This document shows, piece after piece, positions 1 through 10,318 of a stretch of DNA of 64,000 nt. Source of the stretch: Dugong dugon (Eukaryota > Chordata > Mammalia > Sirenia > Dugongidae); assembly GCA_030035585.1 (NCBI GenBank), contig CM057477.1, forward strand, positions 57,765,447-57,829,446. The letters run 5' to 3'. The notes under the pieces are model-generated. The model was not told the origin of the DNA, did not search any database, and saw only the letters and a list, made by a program, of their open reading frames with translations. Position 1 is the first letter of the stretch. Every line of letters begins with the position of its first letter. Made by a program: the position numbers and the translations under genes.

Positions 1-582
1 ACTGGCATAAAAATGGGGTGGGGAGGAGGCAGGGAGGGAGAATCGCTATAATTAAAGAGTGTGATGAGACCTAACAAGCAAATGCAATGTATGGGCCTTT
101 ATCGAATTCTGATTTGAACAAGCCAACTGATTTTCTAGTCAATCAAGAAAATCTGAACATGGAATAGATATTAGATGATATGACGGCATTACTACTAATT
201 TTGTTGTGTATGAATGGTACCGTGATTATGCTATTTGTTTGAAGTCCCTATCTTTTAGCTACACCTACTGAAGCACTTAAAGAAGAATGTTTCTCTGAGA
301 TTTGCTTTAACAGGCTGTAGTGATAAGGGAGGACAAAGGAAAGTGGTAGGGCAAAAGATGAAACAAAATTAGGAAATGGTTGATAATGAAGTTGTGTGGT
401 GGTTTCATAGGGTTCATTACACTATTCTCTCTACTCTTGCATATGTTTGAAAATTTCCATAATAAAAATTCTGTGAAAAATCTTCCCAAGCCCATCCACA
501 TTATTCAACTAGATGGAGGATCCCATTGCACCAGGCACTTGGACAAAGTAATAGCTCTGTTTACTGGATGCAGCAGCAAGTC
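1..582. other. unique sequence, nothing recognised
   Basis: AT-rich sequence with short open frames on both strands, the longest under 80 codons. I see no repeat family, splice-flanked exon or RNA gene in it. Confidence 0.5.
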
Positions 583-775
583 CGTGGATGGTGCCAACGT
601 TACTATTAGCTGAAAGGTTGACGTTTAGAACCCACCCAGAGGAGCCTCAGAAAACAGACCTGGAGCTCTGCTTCTGAAAAGTCACAACCTTGAAAGCCCT
701 ATAGAACAGTTCCACTCTGCATTTATGGGGCTGTCATGAGTCGGAATCTTCTTGCTGGCAATCAATGACAACAAC
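583..775 (+). mobile_element. AfroSINE, degenerate
   Basis: The tRNA-like head is eroded but GCTGAAAGGTTG is visible, followed by the body block CACCCAGAGGAGCCTCAGAA and the tail ATGAGTCGGAATC with an AACAAC-rich end. The long body places it in the tRNA-Asn-like form (called type 2 here). Confidence 0.8.
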
Positions 776-984
776 TGACTGCAGCAAGCAAAGAAGAAAA
801 AGAACGAAGGGCCACTGGCTGCTCATTCTCCCAACTATTTCCCCATGACTGAACCCTAGGAAGCACCGCATAATGTCTGGACATGTCCGTGGTCCCACAA
901 GATTTCTTGTTTTTAAGGGAAAGTAGGTCTCCTTTTGTTTATTATTCCTCCCTAATGGTTTTAAAGACCCCCAAACCCCCACAG

Positions 985-1470
985 TGAACCAGCAGCTGGG
1001 CTCCTGTGCATAGCCCAATGGCCGCATACTTCCTCTTCCGCCCCCTCTGCCTCCTTCCCCTTCTCCTGGCCTCAGTTGCCCGCCCAGCAGCCATGCTGTT
1101 CTCTCCTTGTGCAAGGCAGCATCCGCCATGGCGGGCACTAGCCGCGGCCCAGGACGCTTGGGGATTCCCAGCTTCGGGCAGAGGTGGTGGCAGCACGTGA
1201 TCAGAAAGTGGCTACACGGCAACAAGGGCCACCATCGCTGGCAGCACTCCTGGCACCTGCACACTCATTCTTCCGCCGTTCCCATGGCCGCCTGTCCCCA
1301 CTACCCCTTCCCCATGACCTACCTACCCTGTGCCCAGATGGACACAAAGTCTTGATCTGGCTGTCAGCGCAGCCCCCGCCCGAGCTGCGCTTACACCTGG
1401 GCTTTGTCTACCAGACAGGCGGAGTTAAGGGCTGAAGGCAGACTTCTGCTCCACCCGCGGGCAGAAGCGG
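985..1470. other. GC-rich island-like stretch, unassigned
   Basis: This block is clearly more GC- and CpG-rich than its AT-rich surroundings, with CCGCCATGGCGGGC near 1126 and CACCCGCGGGC near 1455. Both strands hold open frames of up to about 176 codons; the longest runs into the SINE tail at 734-775 and resembles no protein I know. It could be a small CpG island, an old retrocopy or the inside of an old transposon. Confidence 0.35.
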
Positions 1471-1499
1471 ATAGGGCTGGGCAAGTAACCGAGGACTGC

Positions 1500-1590
1500 C
1501 TGTATTTAATACCTTGGTCGAACAATGTCCAAATCGCATAACGTCCTATTTCACAGAATGTATGGTGGACGTTAAGCAACACATGACTGC
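1500..1590. repeat. possible DNA-transposon terminal fragment (Tigger-like)
   Basis: GGACGTTAAGCAACACATGA near 1570 resembles the terminal sequence of mammalian Tigger elements, which have GTTAAGCGACGCATGACTG-like ends. No opposite end is visible nearby, so this is a weak call. Confidence 0.3.
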
Positions 1591-1604
1591 AGTCTCTAGG
1601 ACCT

Positions 1605-2280
1605 GGCATTCTCCCTGAAAGTGAAGGTGGTAGCCAGTAGATACAGAGTTAAATATGGTCACTCTTGGTCGTGGTTTGACTTAACAGTTACTAGGGAGAT
1701 ATCTCCATTTTCTTCTTCAGAGAAAGTCATAAGAGTCCAATCTGAAAAAGGGACATGTGTCCCTAGTCCTCGATGGGGGCTCAACCTTTTATGGCACATC
1801 TCTGCTACTCATCAGAACAGGACCTGGTCCCCAGGCTTGTCCCTCCTCAAAGATTGTTCCATCAGAAATAGAGACCTCCCTTTCTTAATCCTTAGCTCCC
1901 TGTCTCAGAGAAGAGATAACTTATTATTCGCTCAACTATTTCTCTTACTTAAGGAGACAGAAATGACTATAGTAAAACTTGCAAATCAAAACATTCTAAT
2001 GCCGGGTTGTTCTGACCTTTCCAAAACATCTTTATACATGTTAAAACAAAGTATACTCGCCACCTAAAGCAAAATACATTCAGTGTCACTTTTCCTTAAT
2101 TCAGGTAATCAAACCCAGATGGAAAATCTCACTTCTTTCATTATCTGTCAAGGTGAATTTTAAGAAATCAAAATTCTTAAAATTTTTGAACAACATATAC
2201 AATTTTAGTAATATTATAGGAGCAACAGAAGGATCTATACAATTTAGCTGTTAGCAGATTTATAAATAATTATGATAATA
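1605..2280. other. unique sequence with one 148-codon open frame
   Basis: An open frame on the plus strand (1621-2067) starts at an ATG and has no hydrophobic segment or motif that I recognise. No splice context, codon pattern or homologue supports it as a gene, so I list it as unassigned. Confidence 0.3.
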
Positions 2281-2282
2281 TA

Positions 2283-2576
2283 CAGGTAGTCCCCAACTCA
2301 TCTGCGATGTATTCGAGTTACGATGAACCACACTTATGTCTATTTTTATTTTTTGATACATCTTCTCATTAATAATATGTACTATATACAGTGTTGCAAT
2401 GTGTAATTTGCTGATGTTATTCTCAGATTTCACTTGCAGACGTTCAAAGATCAAAATTATAAAGATACTGAAAATAAAAGGCAATAATAATGAAAACAAA
2501 ACCAAAAAAAAGAGGTATTCAGCTTATGTCAGAACCGACTTACAATGTAATTGTCGGAACTACCTGTGTACAAATA
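2283..2576 (+). mobile_element. Tigger/pogo-like non-autonomous DNA transposon (MITE)
   Basis: The ends are inverted: CAGGTAGTCCCCAAC on the left and GTCGGAACTACCTG on the right. A TA precedes the left end; the right flank is TG, a probable decayed TA target duplication. The roughly 290-bp interior has no transposase frame. Its core (GTAATTTGCTGATGTTAT) recurs inverted in the copy at 4048-4350. Confidence 0.65.
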
Positions 2577-2681
2577 ATGGATTAGAGTAGCAGAACAGAT
2601 TGAAGTTTATGAGCAAGGACCAGAAGATCTTGAGACATGCACACACAGCCTGGCTGATAGGAAGGGATATATGAAGAACAC

Positions 2682-3113
2682 TGTTATGGATTGAATCATG
2701 ATCCCTAAAAAATACGTGCTGGAGTCCTGACCCCTATACTCATGGATGTAATCCTATATGGAAATAAACTTTTTGTTGTTATGTTAACGAGGCCATATCA
2801 GTGTAGGGTGTGTCCTAAACCTAATCACTTCTGAGTGCTATAAAGAGCAGATTAGACACAGAGACAAGCGAGCATGAGCACGTACAGGGGAAAGAAAATG
2901 CTATCTGATGATGATAGATACAGATGAATCCACAAGCCCAGAAACTCCAAAGATTACTGCTTCTAGAATCTGAAATAGACAAGGACCTCTCCCTATAGCT
3001 AGTATGCTGAATTCTAACTTCTAGCCTCCTAAACTGTGAGAAAATAAATTTCTGTTCTTTGAAGCCACCCACTTGTGGTATTTCTGTTACAGCAGCATGA
3101 GATAACTAAGACA
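2682..3113 (+). mobile_element. solo LTR, ERVL-MaLR
   Basis: It starts TGTTATGGATTGAATCATG and ends GATAACTAAGACA, the TG...CA ends of a MaLR LTR. GTGAGAAAATAAATTTCTG and a CCACTTGTGGTATTTCTGTT block mark the polyadenylation side. It is a non-coding fossil; no internal region adjoins it. Confidence 0.8.
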
Positions 3114-3534
3114 GATGTTTTCAAATGGTCAAAAAAGGATGGGAAAAGATGGAAGAACAGATGTGGTTGCATGTGTAAGTTGAGACGTTGGAAGTCTAAC
3201 AGTAAAGATGTTTTCCAGGAGGTAGAGGAAGCATAAAATTAGAATAAACACTGTGTGGCCAAGGTTACTCATAGGATTGCAAAAGTCACAGATGTCTATT
3301 CCTGACACAAAGAATAATCAGGAAAAGTACATTGCACTTACTGGAGACATGAGGCACCTGAGGGAGTAAATTTTCAGTCACAGTTATGACAGCCAATGTC
3401 CTGTCTCGAGGCTGAGTGGGTACCACAGGTGACACAGGTAACTCAGGTTAAAAAGCACGGCCTTCCATTTTCAAGAGGACTAAGTTCTGGAAAGCAGGAG
3501 GCCAAAGAGAAAAGAAAGTCTTCTAAATGGTTGT
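3114..3534. other. unique sequence, nothing recognised
   Basis: About 420 bases between two LTRs with no repeat family or coding pattern that I can support. Confidence 0.4.
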
Positions 3535-4031
3535 TGTCATGGACTGAATTATGTCCCCCCAAAAAATGTGTGTATCAGTTTGGCTGGGCCATGATTCCTG
3601 GTATTGTGTGATTTTCCTATATGTTGTAAATCCTGCCTCTATGATGTTAATGAGGGAGGATGGGTGGCAGTTGTGTTAGTAAGGCAAGACTCAGTCGACA
3701 AGATCAGATTGTGTCCTGAGGCAATCTCTTGAGATATAAAAGAGAGAAGTGAGCAGAGAGACAGGGAGACCTCATACCACCAAGAAAGCAGTGCCGGGAG
3801 CAGAGCTCGTCCTTTGGACCCAGGGTTCCTGTGCAGAGAAGCTCCTAGTCCAGGGGAAGATTGGTGAGAAGGACCTTCCTCCAGAACCAACAGAGAGAGA
3901 AAGGCTTCCCCTGGAGCTGACACCCTGAATTTGGACTTCTAGCCTTCTAGACTGTGAGAAAGTAAATTTCTCTTTGTTAAAGCCATCCACTTGTGGTATT
4001 TCTGTTAGAGCAGTACTAGATGACTAAGACA
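3535..4031 (+). mobile_element. solo LTR, ERVL-MaLR
   Basis: It starts TGTCATGGACTGAATTATG and ends TGACTAAGACA. It closely matches the LTRs of the copy at 56214-58036 (shared AAGCAGTGCCRGGAGCAGAG and GATATAAAAG blocks), so it belongs to the same afrotherian-era subfamily. Non-coding fossil. Confidence 0.85.
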
Positions 4032-4047
4032 GCTGTAAATGGAAATA

Positions 4048-4350
4048 CAGGTAGTCTCCGACATAGAATGGGGTCCTGTTGTGATGACTCCGTCATAAAT
4101 CGGTCCTGAGGTATATAGGATACTTCTTTTTTTTTTTTTAGTTTTCATTATTATTGCCTTTTATTATCAGTATCTTTATAAATCTGATTTTATTTGTCTT
4201 TAGGGGTTGGAAGCATTACGTATAAACAACTACAAGTGAACATCTGAAAATGATAACATCAGCAAATTACACACTGCAACATTGCATGTGGTACGTATAC
4301 AGATGGCTGTAAGTGTGATCTATGGTCACTCGAATACATTGTAAGTCAGG
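4048..4350 (-). mobile_element. Tigger/pogo-like MITE, second copy, inverted
   Basis: It begins CAGGTAGTCTCCGAC and carries the reverse complement of the core of the 2283-2576 copy (ATAACATCAGCAAATTACAC near 4255). The two copies lie about 1.5 kb apart in opposite orientation. No transposase is present. Confidence 0.6.
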
Positions 4351-4444
4351 AAATGTAAATGGAGACTGAGGAAGCTGACCCCAGCAAAGGACAAAGCAAG
4401 GTACCGATATGGCAGAGTTAGCAAAAGGGAGGAAGAAGAAAGAA

Positions 4445-4645
4445 AATTGTAATAGCTGCTGTTTAATGAGCATTTACTATGTGTCGGGCACTTTACATAT
4501 ATTATCTCTATACTCACAACCATCCTGCAAGCCATGTAACATTATCTCCATTCTGCAGAAGAGGAAATTGAGATTTGTATCATGCATATGGTAAGTAGCA
4601 AACTCAGCATTTTAACTTTCCTTGGTTCTGATTCCGAAGTGTGGA
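4445..4645 (-). repeat. MIR SINE
   Basis: GAGCATTTACTATGTG, TTATCTCTATACTCACAAC and AGAGGAAATTGAG, in order, are the reverse-oriented MIR core and head. Heavily diverged, as expected of this old mammalian family. Confidence 0.75.
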
Positions 4646-4694
4646 CTATAGGTGCAAATTGAGCAGTAGACTCAAGAAGAGTATAAAACTGTTA

Positions 4695-4895
4695 GTACCT
4701 TATGAGGAATTTTTTCTTTTTTTTATAAAGTATACTCCCATTGCATTTCAACAAAGAACTAGAATAGGTATACTCCATTTTTAATGGTGATTATTTCTCA
4801 CTAGCAGGATTATTACATAGTCTCTTCTTTTTGTTTTTCTATATTTATTTTTAAGTTTTCTATCATGAATATGTATTGCTTTTATAACAGGAGAA
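4695..4895 (+). repeat. old L1M/HAL1 3' tail
   Basis: AAGTTTTCTATCATGAATATG followed by TATTGCTTTTATAA resembles the 3' end of L1ME/HAL1 elements (TTTCTACAATGAACATGTATTACTTTTA-like). Short and diverged. Confidence 0.45.
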
Positions 4896-4902
4896 AAATG
4901 GA

Positions 4903-5282
4903 GCTATGAATTGAATTGCATCCCCCCAAAATACATGTTGAAATTCTAACCCATGCACCTATAAATACAACCCTGCTTGGAAATAGGGGTTTTTCTTTTG
5001 TTATGTTAATAAGACCATACCAGTGTAGGGGGGGGGGGTCCTAAACCTAATCACTTCTAAGTTATAAAAAAAGCAGTATAGACACAGAGGTACACAGGGT
5101 GAAGACAGATGTCAAGGAATGCCAAGAAACTCACAGAGCTACTGACAAAGAAGAACCTCCCCCTAGAGTTGCACCCTGAATTCTGGCTTCTAGCCTCCTA
5201 AACTGTGAGAAACTAAATTTCTGTTCTTTAAAGCCACCCATTTGTAGTATTTCTGTTATGGCAGCACTAGGTAATTAAGATA
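4903..5282 (+). mobile_element. solo LTR, ERVL-MaLR
   Basis: It has the start GCTATGAATTGAATTG, the AAACTGTGAGAAACTAAATTT block and the end GGTAATTAAGATA of the MaLR family, more diverged than the 3535-4031 copy. Non-coding fossil. A run of nine G lies inside it near 5029. Confidence 0.75.
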
Positions 5283-5289
5283 TATGTTT

Positions 5290-6437
5290 AAAATTTTTTG
5301 AAGTGTGGAGGAGGTTTAGAATCCTAAACTCTCTGCCTATGTTTCCAATAATCATCTGTCTTCTTGAAAATGCAAAACCCCTGCCTGACTTGGTAATACA
5401 GTATTTACTCAAAAACACAAGGCCCAAAGGACTGGAGACAACATCCAGAAGAGCTGTCAGTCCAAGACTTAGGGCAAAAGAACAACATTCCCATAAGTAG
5501 AAAAACGATCAGTCTCAGATCTGCTTGGCTGTTATCTCCCTCCTGTGATTTCTCATCCTGCAAATTATTTACAGTAATTGTATATTTATTTTTTAAACAT
5601 ACAACAGAGGAGTTATTCTCCAAGTCTCTATCAGCTGAAGTATTAACAGCTTCCAGCTGAGAAAATATCTTTTCACTTAGCTTAAGCCTAATCATTATTT
5701 TTTCCCTCCTACAGGAGTTTCAGTACCATACAAAGGATCACAGTACAAAAGGCCATGTGGATTTTTTTTTTTTTTTTTTTTTTTTTGTAAACTTGCTTGT
5801 AGACTTCCAGTGCATAATTTGAATGTAAATCTATTTAAAGATGCCACTAGTTTGGGTTTTCTTTCTAGAAAGAAAAACTTTGCCCCCTCTGTTTTTTGTA
5901 GGCTTAAAATATAAACATGCCAAAACAAAGATGCAGAAAAGAATAAAAAATCTTCCTCTAGAACTTTCATCTATTTCTTGAAGTATCTCTTTTAAAAATG
6001 AAGTTAGAGAAAACTGGAACTTTGTACTCAAAACTGTCTAAAATGTAAAGCTGGGTCTCACTGTTGGTGCAGAAAGTGCTCCATCTTGGATGCAAAAAGT
6101 CTTCTAAATAGAAATATTCAGAGCAACCAACACTTTCTGTAGTCCAGGATCCCTATAAGAAATGGATTCGACTAAGATTATGTTTTCTTACATCAGTTTC
6201 AAGCACCATTTACAAGTCTGTACTAGTCAACTTAGTGGGCTACAGCTTCATGTTAATGAAAGGAGTCAGAAATGCATTCCCTTTATAAACCAATTTCCTT
6301 TTCTCCAAGGCACAAAAACATCCTGTGCCCAGAAGCTCAGACAACCATCCTGCAAATACTTGCCATTGCCTTTAGGACGTCAAAGGAGAAATGGCTTCTA
6401 GGCACAATCGTGACACCAAGAATTTGTGGTTAGTAAA
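5290..6437 (-). other. unassigned stretch with overlapping minus-strand open frames
   Basis: The minus strand holds a 96-codon frame (5695-5405) preceded upstream by 91- and 66-codon frames in other phases (5970-5695 and 6031-5831). Upstream again lies an open run that reads ESVGCSEYFYLEDF and onward around 6145-5990. An A-run on the minus strand at 5786-5762 lies between the frames. I recognise no protein. It could be a decayed retrocopy or chance. Confidence 0.25.
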
Positions 6438-6645
6438 CCCAGCACTGAAGAGCACAGTGGTTAAGGGCCCTACTGCTAACCAAAATGTCAGCAGTTTGAA
6501 CCCCCCAGTCCCTCACTCCACGGGAGAAGGATGTGGCAGTCTGCTTCTGTAAAAACGGCAGGCTTGGAACCCCTATGGGGCAGTTCTACTCTGTTCTATA
6601 AGGTTATATGAGTCAGAATTAACTCTTTGGCAACAGATTTGGGTT
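6438..6645 (+). mobile_element. AfroSINE with middle block
   Basis: The head reads GCACAGTGGTTAAGGGCCC...GCTAACCAAAATGTCAGCAG. The middle block is GGATGTGGCAGTCTGCTTCT and the body block CTATGGGGCAGTTCTACTCT; the tail is ATGAGTCAGAATTAACTC. Pol III A and B box positions are degraded. Confidence 0.9.
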
Positions 6646-6654
6646 TCTTTGAGG

Positions 6655-7012
6655 GGGGAACCCCAGCACTGAGGGCAGTTTAGTGGTAGAATTCTTGCCT
6701 TCCATGTGGGATACCCAGTTTCCACCCCCAGCCAATGCATCTCGTGTGCAGCTACTACCCATCTGTCTGTAGAGGCTTGCATGTTGGCTATGATGCTGAA
6801 CAGTTTTCAAAATCCAGACTAAGACCAATTAGGAAGAAAGGCCTAGTGGTCTACTTATGAAAGTCAGCCACTGAAAACTCTATGGATCACAAGGGTCCAA
6901 TCCCTAACCAATCATATGGATGACACAGGAGCAGGCTGCGTATCCTGCCATTGTGCATAGGGTCGCCATGAGCCAGGGGTTGACTGGACAGGAGACAACA
7001 CCACCACCAACA
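6655..7012 (+). mobile_element. composite tRNA-Gly-derived SINE with AfroSINE middle and RTE tail
   Basis: The head (GCAGTTTAGTGGTAGAATTCTTGCC...CCAGCCAATGCA) follows tRNA-Gly (GTTCAGTGGTAGAATTCTCGCC...CCGGCCAATGCA). The middle, AGGAAGAAAGGCCTAGTGGTC, is shared with the tRNA-Asn-like AfroSINE. The last ~95 bases (GGATGACACAGGAGCAGG to ACAACACCACCACC) match the reverse complement of RTE 3' ends in this window, such as 29018-29115. About 350 bp, longer than ordinary AfroSINEs. A related 5'-truncated copy lies at 14738-15027. Confidence 0.85.
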
Positions 7013-7210
7013 CCCCTATTCTGAGTCTTTTTCTGCCCTTTGGGCACCCATTTTTGCCCCCCTTAGGTACTCAGCTACCTTTTGCTCACCTCTGCTTAGT
7101 TTCACTTTTTAATATGAAGTTTAGCCTTATTTAACTATAAATGATTGATGTCTCAGAAAGTTTTCCATTCCTCTGCCCCTCTTCCTCACCCACTCCCCAC
7201 TAGGATACTA

Positions 7211-7410
7211 AACCCGTTGTTGTCAAATTGATCCCGACTCATAGCTACTCTACAGACAGAGTAGAACTGTCCCATAGGGTTTCCAAGGCTGCAGTCTGTA
7301 CAGAAGCAGCCTATCACATCTTTCTCTAGAGGAGCCACAGGTGTGTTTGAACCACCAACCTTTTGGTTAGCAGCCAAGCACTTTAACCACTGCACCAGCA
7401 GGGATCCTCG
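7211..7410 (-). mobile_element. AfroSINE with 11-bp target duplication
   Basis: Reverse orientation: the tail (GTTGTTGTCAAATTGATCCC) comes first, then GGGTTTCCAAGGCTG, and the head (CCTTTTGGTTAGCAGCC...CACTGCACCAGCAGGG) last. The direct repeat CTAGGATACTA flanks it at 7200-7210 and 7411-7421. Confidence 0.93.
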
Positions 7411-7619
7411 CTAGGATACTACATACTATTTAATACTCAGAAAAAAAGTCACAATCAAAAAAACAGAATGATATCTTGAGCTGTGGGATTTCATGAGTCA
7501 GCCTGACAGAAGACTCTGTGGGACCAAGAGCAATTTTGTACTCCTGACCACAGCATATAAGTGGCTCTCTCAGGTCAACGCCAGCATTTTCCTTAGGAAG
7601 GGAAAGAAACTATTTCTGA

Positions 7620-7775
7620 TCCATGGTAGAGACTCTGATTCCTCCCCTGTAAAATGGTAATAATAGTAATATGGGCTTCATACGGCTGCCATGAGAATTA
7701 AGGGAGATAATGAATGTGAAGCCCCTGGTATGTAGCAAACAATCAATAAATGTTAGCTTGTTGTTAGTTCCCTTC
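7620..7775 (+). repeat. MIR SINE
   Basis: CCCTGTAAAATGGTAATAAT followed by ATGAGAATTAAGGGAGATAA and CAATCAATAAATGTTAG gives the MIR core and LINE-like tail in forward orientation. Confidence 0.75.
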
Positions 7776-8129
7776 TTTGCCTTCCTTTCATTTATTCACT
7801 CATTCAATTAATATTCAATGAACCAGCTTCTTCCTAAATTTGGATCACTTCCCAGTGATGATATGGCTTAGAGCTTCAGGACATGCCAGGTCTCCTCCAG
7901 GCTAGTAGGACAAGATTTAGTGCCCCTTAGCATAATGCACTAATTGGTCCCTTAGTGGCCTGAAAGAGTTAATGCGTTACCATAAGGTTTAATCTACCAC
8001 TTTCTGACAAAATAAAATTTAGCATCTTCTTATACAGTAAATTCCCAAGAATTATAGTACACAAAGGTCTCTCTCTCATACACACACACAGCAACCCCCC
8101 AAGAGCAGTAAAATAGGTTACATTCTAGG
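7776..8129. other. unique sequence, nothing recognised
   Basis: About 350 bases holding only a short CA run near 8078. Nothing else that I can support. Confidence 0.4.
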
Positions 8130-9650
8130 ATTAAAATAGCCTATTTAGAGTTTACTGAGTACTTTTTTCTAATCATAAGGGCAACACATTGTAGAAAATT
8201 TGAGAAGTACGTAAATACAGTAATACACAAAAGTTTCATAATCTTAAAACCTCCCAAAAAAATGGTTCTCAGAAAACAGTTAACATTTTGTTCTATTTCC
8301 TCCCACTTTTTTACTCATACATAAAATATATTCCATAATTCATATATTATCACATATACTTTATGCACTGTGTGTTACTTTTATTATTAAAATTGTATCA
8401 GAAACATTCTTCCAAGTCATTGAAATTCACTAAAAATGTTTTGATGAAAACTTAATATTCCATCATATGGATATCCCATGATTTGTTTAGCTATTAGTCT
8501 TTTGTGGGACATTTAGGTAATATCCTTTTGGTTTCTATTAGAAACATCATCGAGACATACCTCTTCATACACACCTTTTTAATGCATTTCTGTTATTTCC
8601 TTAGACTAGATTCCTATGAGTGAAATTATCAGATTAAATAGTACAAATGTATCAAAGGCTCTTGGTGGAGACTGTCAAATTGCTTCCCACAAGTCAACAG
8701 GGTTTGACAATTCTCTTTTCACCACATTCTGGCCAGCCCTGAGAATTTATAGCAAACCATCTAACTGTTAATCTGATAGGGAAAACATTAAGTTTTAATG
8801 TTGTTTTAACTTGCACCAGTGTGACTACTAATGAGGTTGACCATTTATCCTTGTTCATTAGCCGTTTGTTCTCCCTGCCCTGAGAATTGTAGATTTATGT
8901 TTTAGACCATTTTTTGAGGATATAAAGGCTTTATTATTAGTTATGTTAACTCATTATATATTAATGTCTTCCCACTGATTTATTTTTAATTTCTGAAATA
9001 TTTACTCCACGGAAAAGGGCCATAGGCTTCAAGAAAAGCCAGAGTATTTTTCCTATTAATAAATATCTTCCATCAAAATATCAATAATGTGCAAACTGTT
9101 TGTTTTTAAATTTTTATGATTTTTTGACAAATAGTTATGAATTTTAAATATTAAAATCAATATTTTCGTTTGCTATTTACACCATTGCTTGTATGCTTAG
9201 ACAGCCCTTCTCCATTTGGGACCTGGTAAGAATTTACCTAAAGTTTCTTTTAGGTTTTTAAAGTAGTTTTTTTTCCTCATCTTTCATTCTCTAATTCATC
9301 TGGAATTTACTCCCCTGAGTAGAAAGAATGCAAAAAAATTTTAAGCATATTTTCTAATACCATTCATGAAATAATCTATCTTTTTCAATATTAATTTCCT
9401 ATAAATTATGATCGATTTATGAAGTATACACCTTTTTGTATTCATTTGCCCATATTTTGGTTCACTTGTGTTTTAATGTTTAATAGGGCTGGTCATTCTC
9501 TTGCTCAGCTTCAAAAAAGTGTTATTTTTCAAAATTTTCCACGTATTTGAAACTGTTCATTCTTTCAGACAAATTTTAGAATTATGTGGTCAAGTTCTCA
9601 AAAATTTCTACGTACAAATCTCTGAGTTAGTTGTCTGCCCAATAGTCCTT
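8130..9650 (-). mobile_element. ancient L1M/HAL1-type LINE fragment
   Basis: The 3' UTR comes first on the plus strand (ACAGTTAACATTTTGTTCTA), then the ORF2 C-terminal DNA (TCCATCATATGGATATCCC, ATGATTTGTTTAGC) and the region around GTGTGACTACTAATGAGGTT. No frame stays open. Divergence and gaps indicate an old, pre-afrotherian insertion. Confidence 0.7.
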
Positions 9651-9799
9651 TCTCCTTTCTTCCTGCTAGTAGAGCCCCTGCTTTGTTCAGAGGAAGAATG
9701 AGCATAGCTCCCAATGATAAAAATTTATTTCTCAGCATTCACTGTAACTAGACTGAATAAGTGAATCATTTTTGGTCAATGAGGAGTGGTGGTTTTAAA

Positions 9800-10318
9800 T
9801 TTGTCCAAATATTCTTTCATACTTCTCCCTTCAACAGGTGGATGTGATGGTGTTAGTCTTGAGAGGCTAGATCAGAAAACAATGTGATTTCTGCCTTGTT
9901 CTCTTTTGGAGCTCTTGCTCTGGGAGAAGCCAGCCGCCATGTTGTGAGAATACTCAAGCAGCCTACGAAGAGGCCCATGTAGTGAGCCTCCTACCAGCAG
10001 CCATCTTGGCCATGAGCCATCTTGGAAGCAGTTCCTCCAGCTCCGGTCATGTCGTCAGATGACTGCAGCCCCTGCTAATTTCTTCACTGCAACTTCATGC
10101 GATACCCTGACCAAGGCCTGCTTAGCTAAGCCTTCCTGGAACTCCTGATCCGTAGAAACTGTAAAATAACAAATATTTGTTGTTTTTTTAAAAACTCATT
10201 TCATTCCCGGCAGTATTTATTCTTGTTGTTGTTATTGCTTTATGTTTTTTCATTTTTTTTTAATTTTAAGCTACTGATTTAGGGGCACTATTTGTTCCAC
10301 AGAAATAGATAACTAATA
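9800..10318 (+). mobile_element. solo LTR, MLT1-type (ERVL-MaLR)
   Basis: GAAGCCAGCCGCCATGTTGT, GAGCCATCTTGGAAGC, AGATGACTGCAGCCCC and ATAGATAACTAATAG occur in MLT1 order. It is an old non-coding fossil that predates the lineage-specific MaLR copies in this window. Confidence 0.7.

Noticed and set aside
734-1264. 176-codon minus-strand frame as a gene
   Set aside because: Its last residues are translated SINE tail (CQQEDSDS from the AfroSINE end) and the rest is low-complexity, GC-rich reading with no known domain.
6655-6735. tRNA-Gly gene
   Set aside because: The anticodon arm and acceptor stem are degraded and it is fused to SINE body and RTE tail; it is a SINE head.
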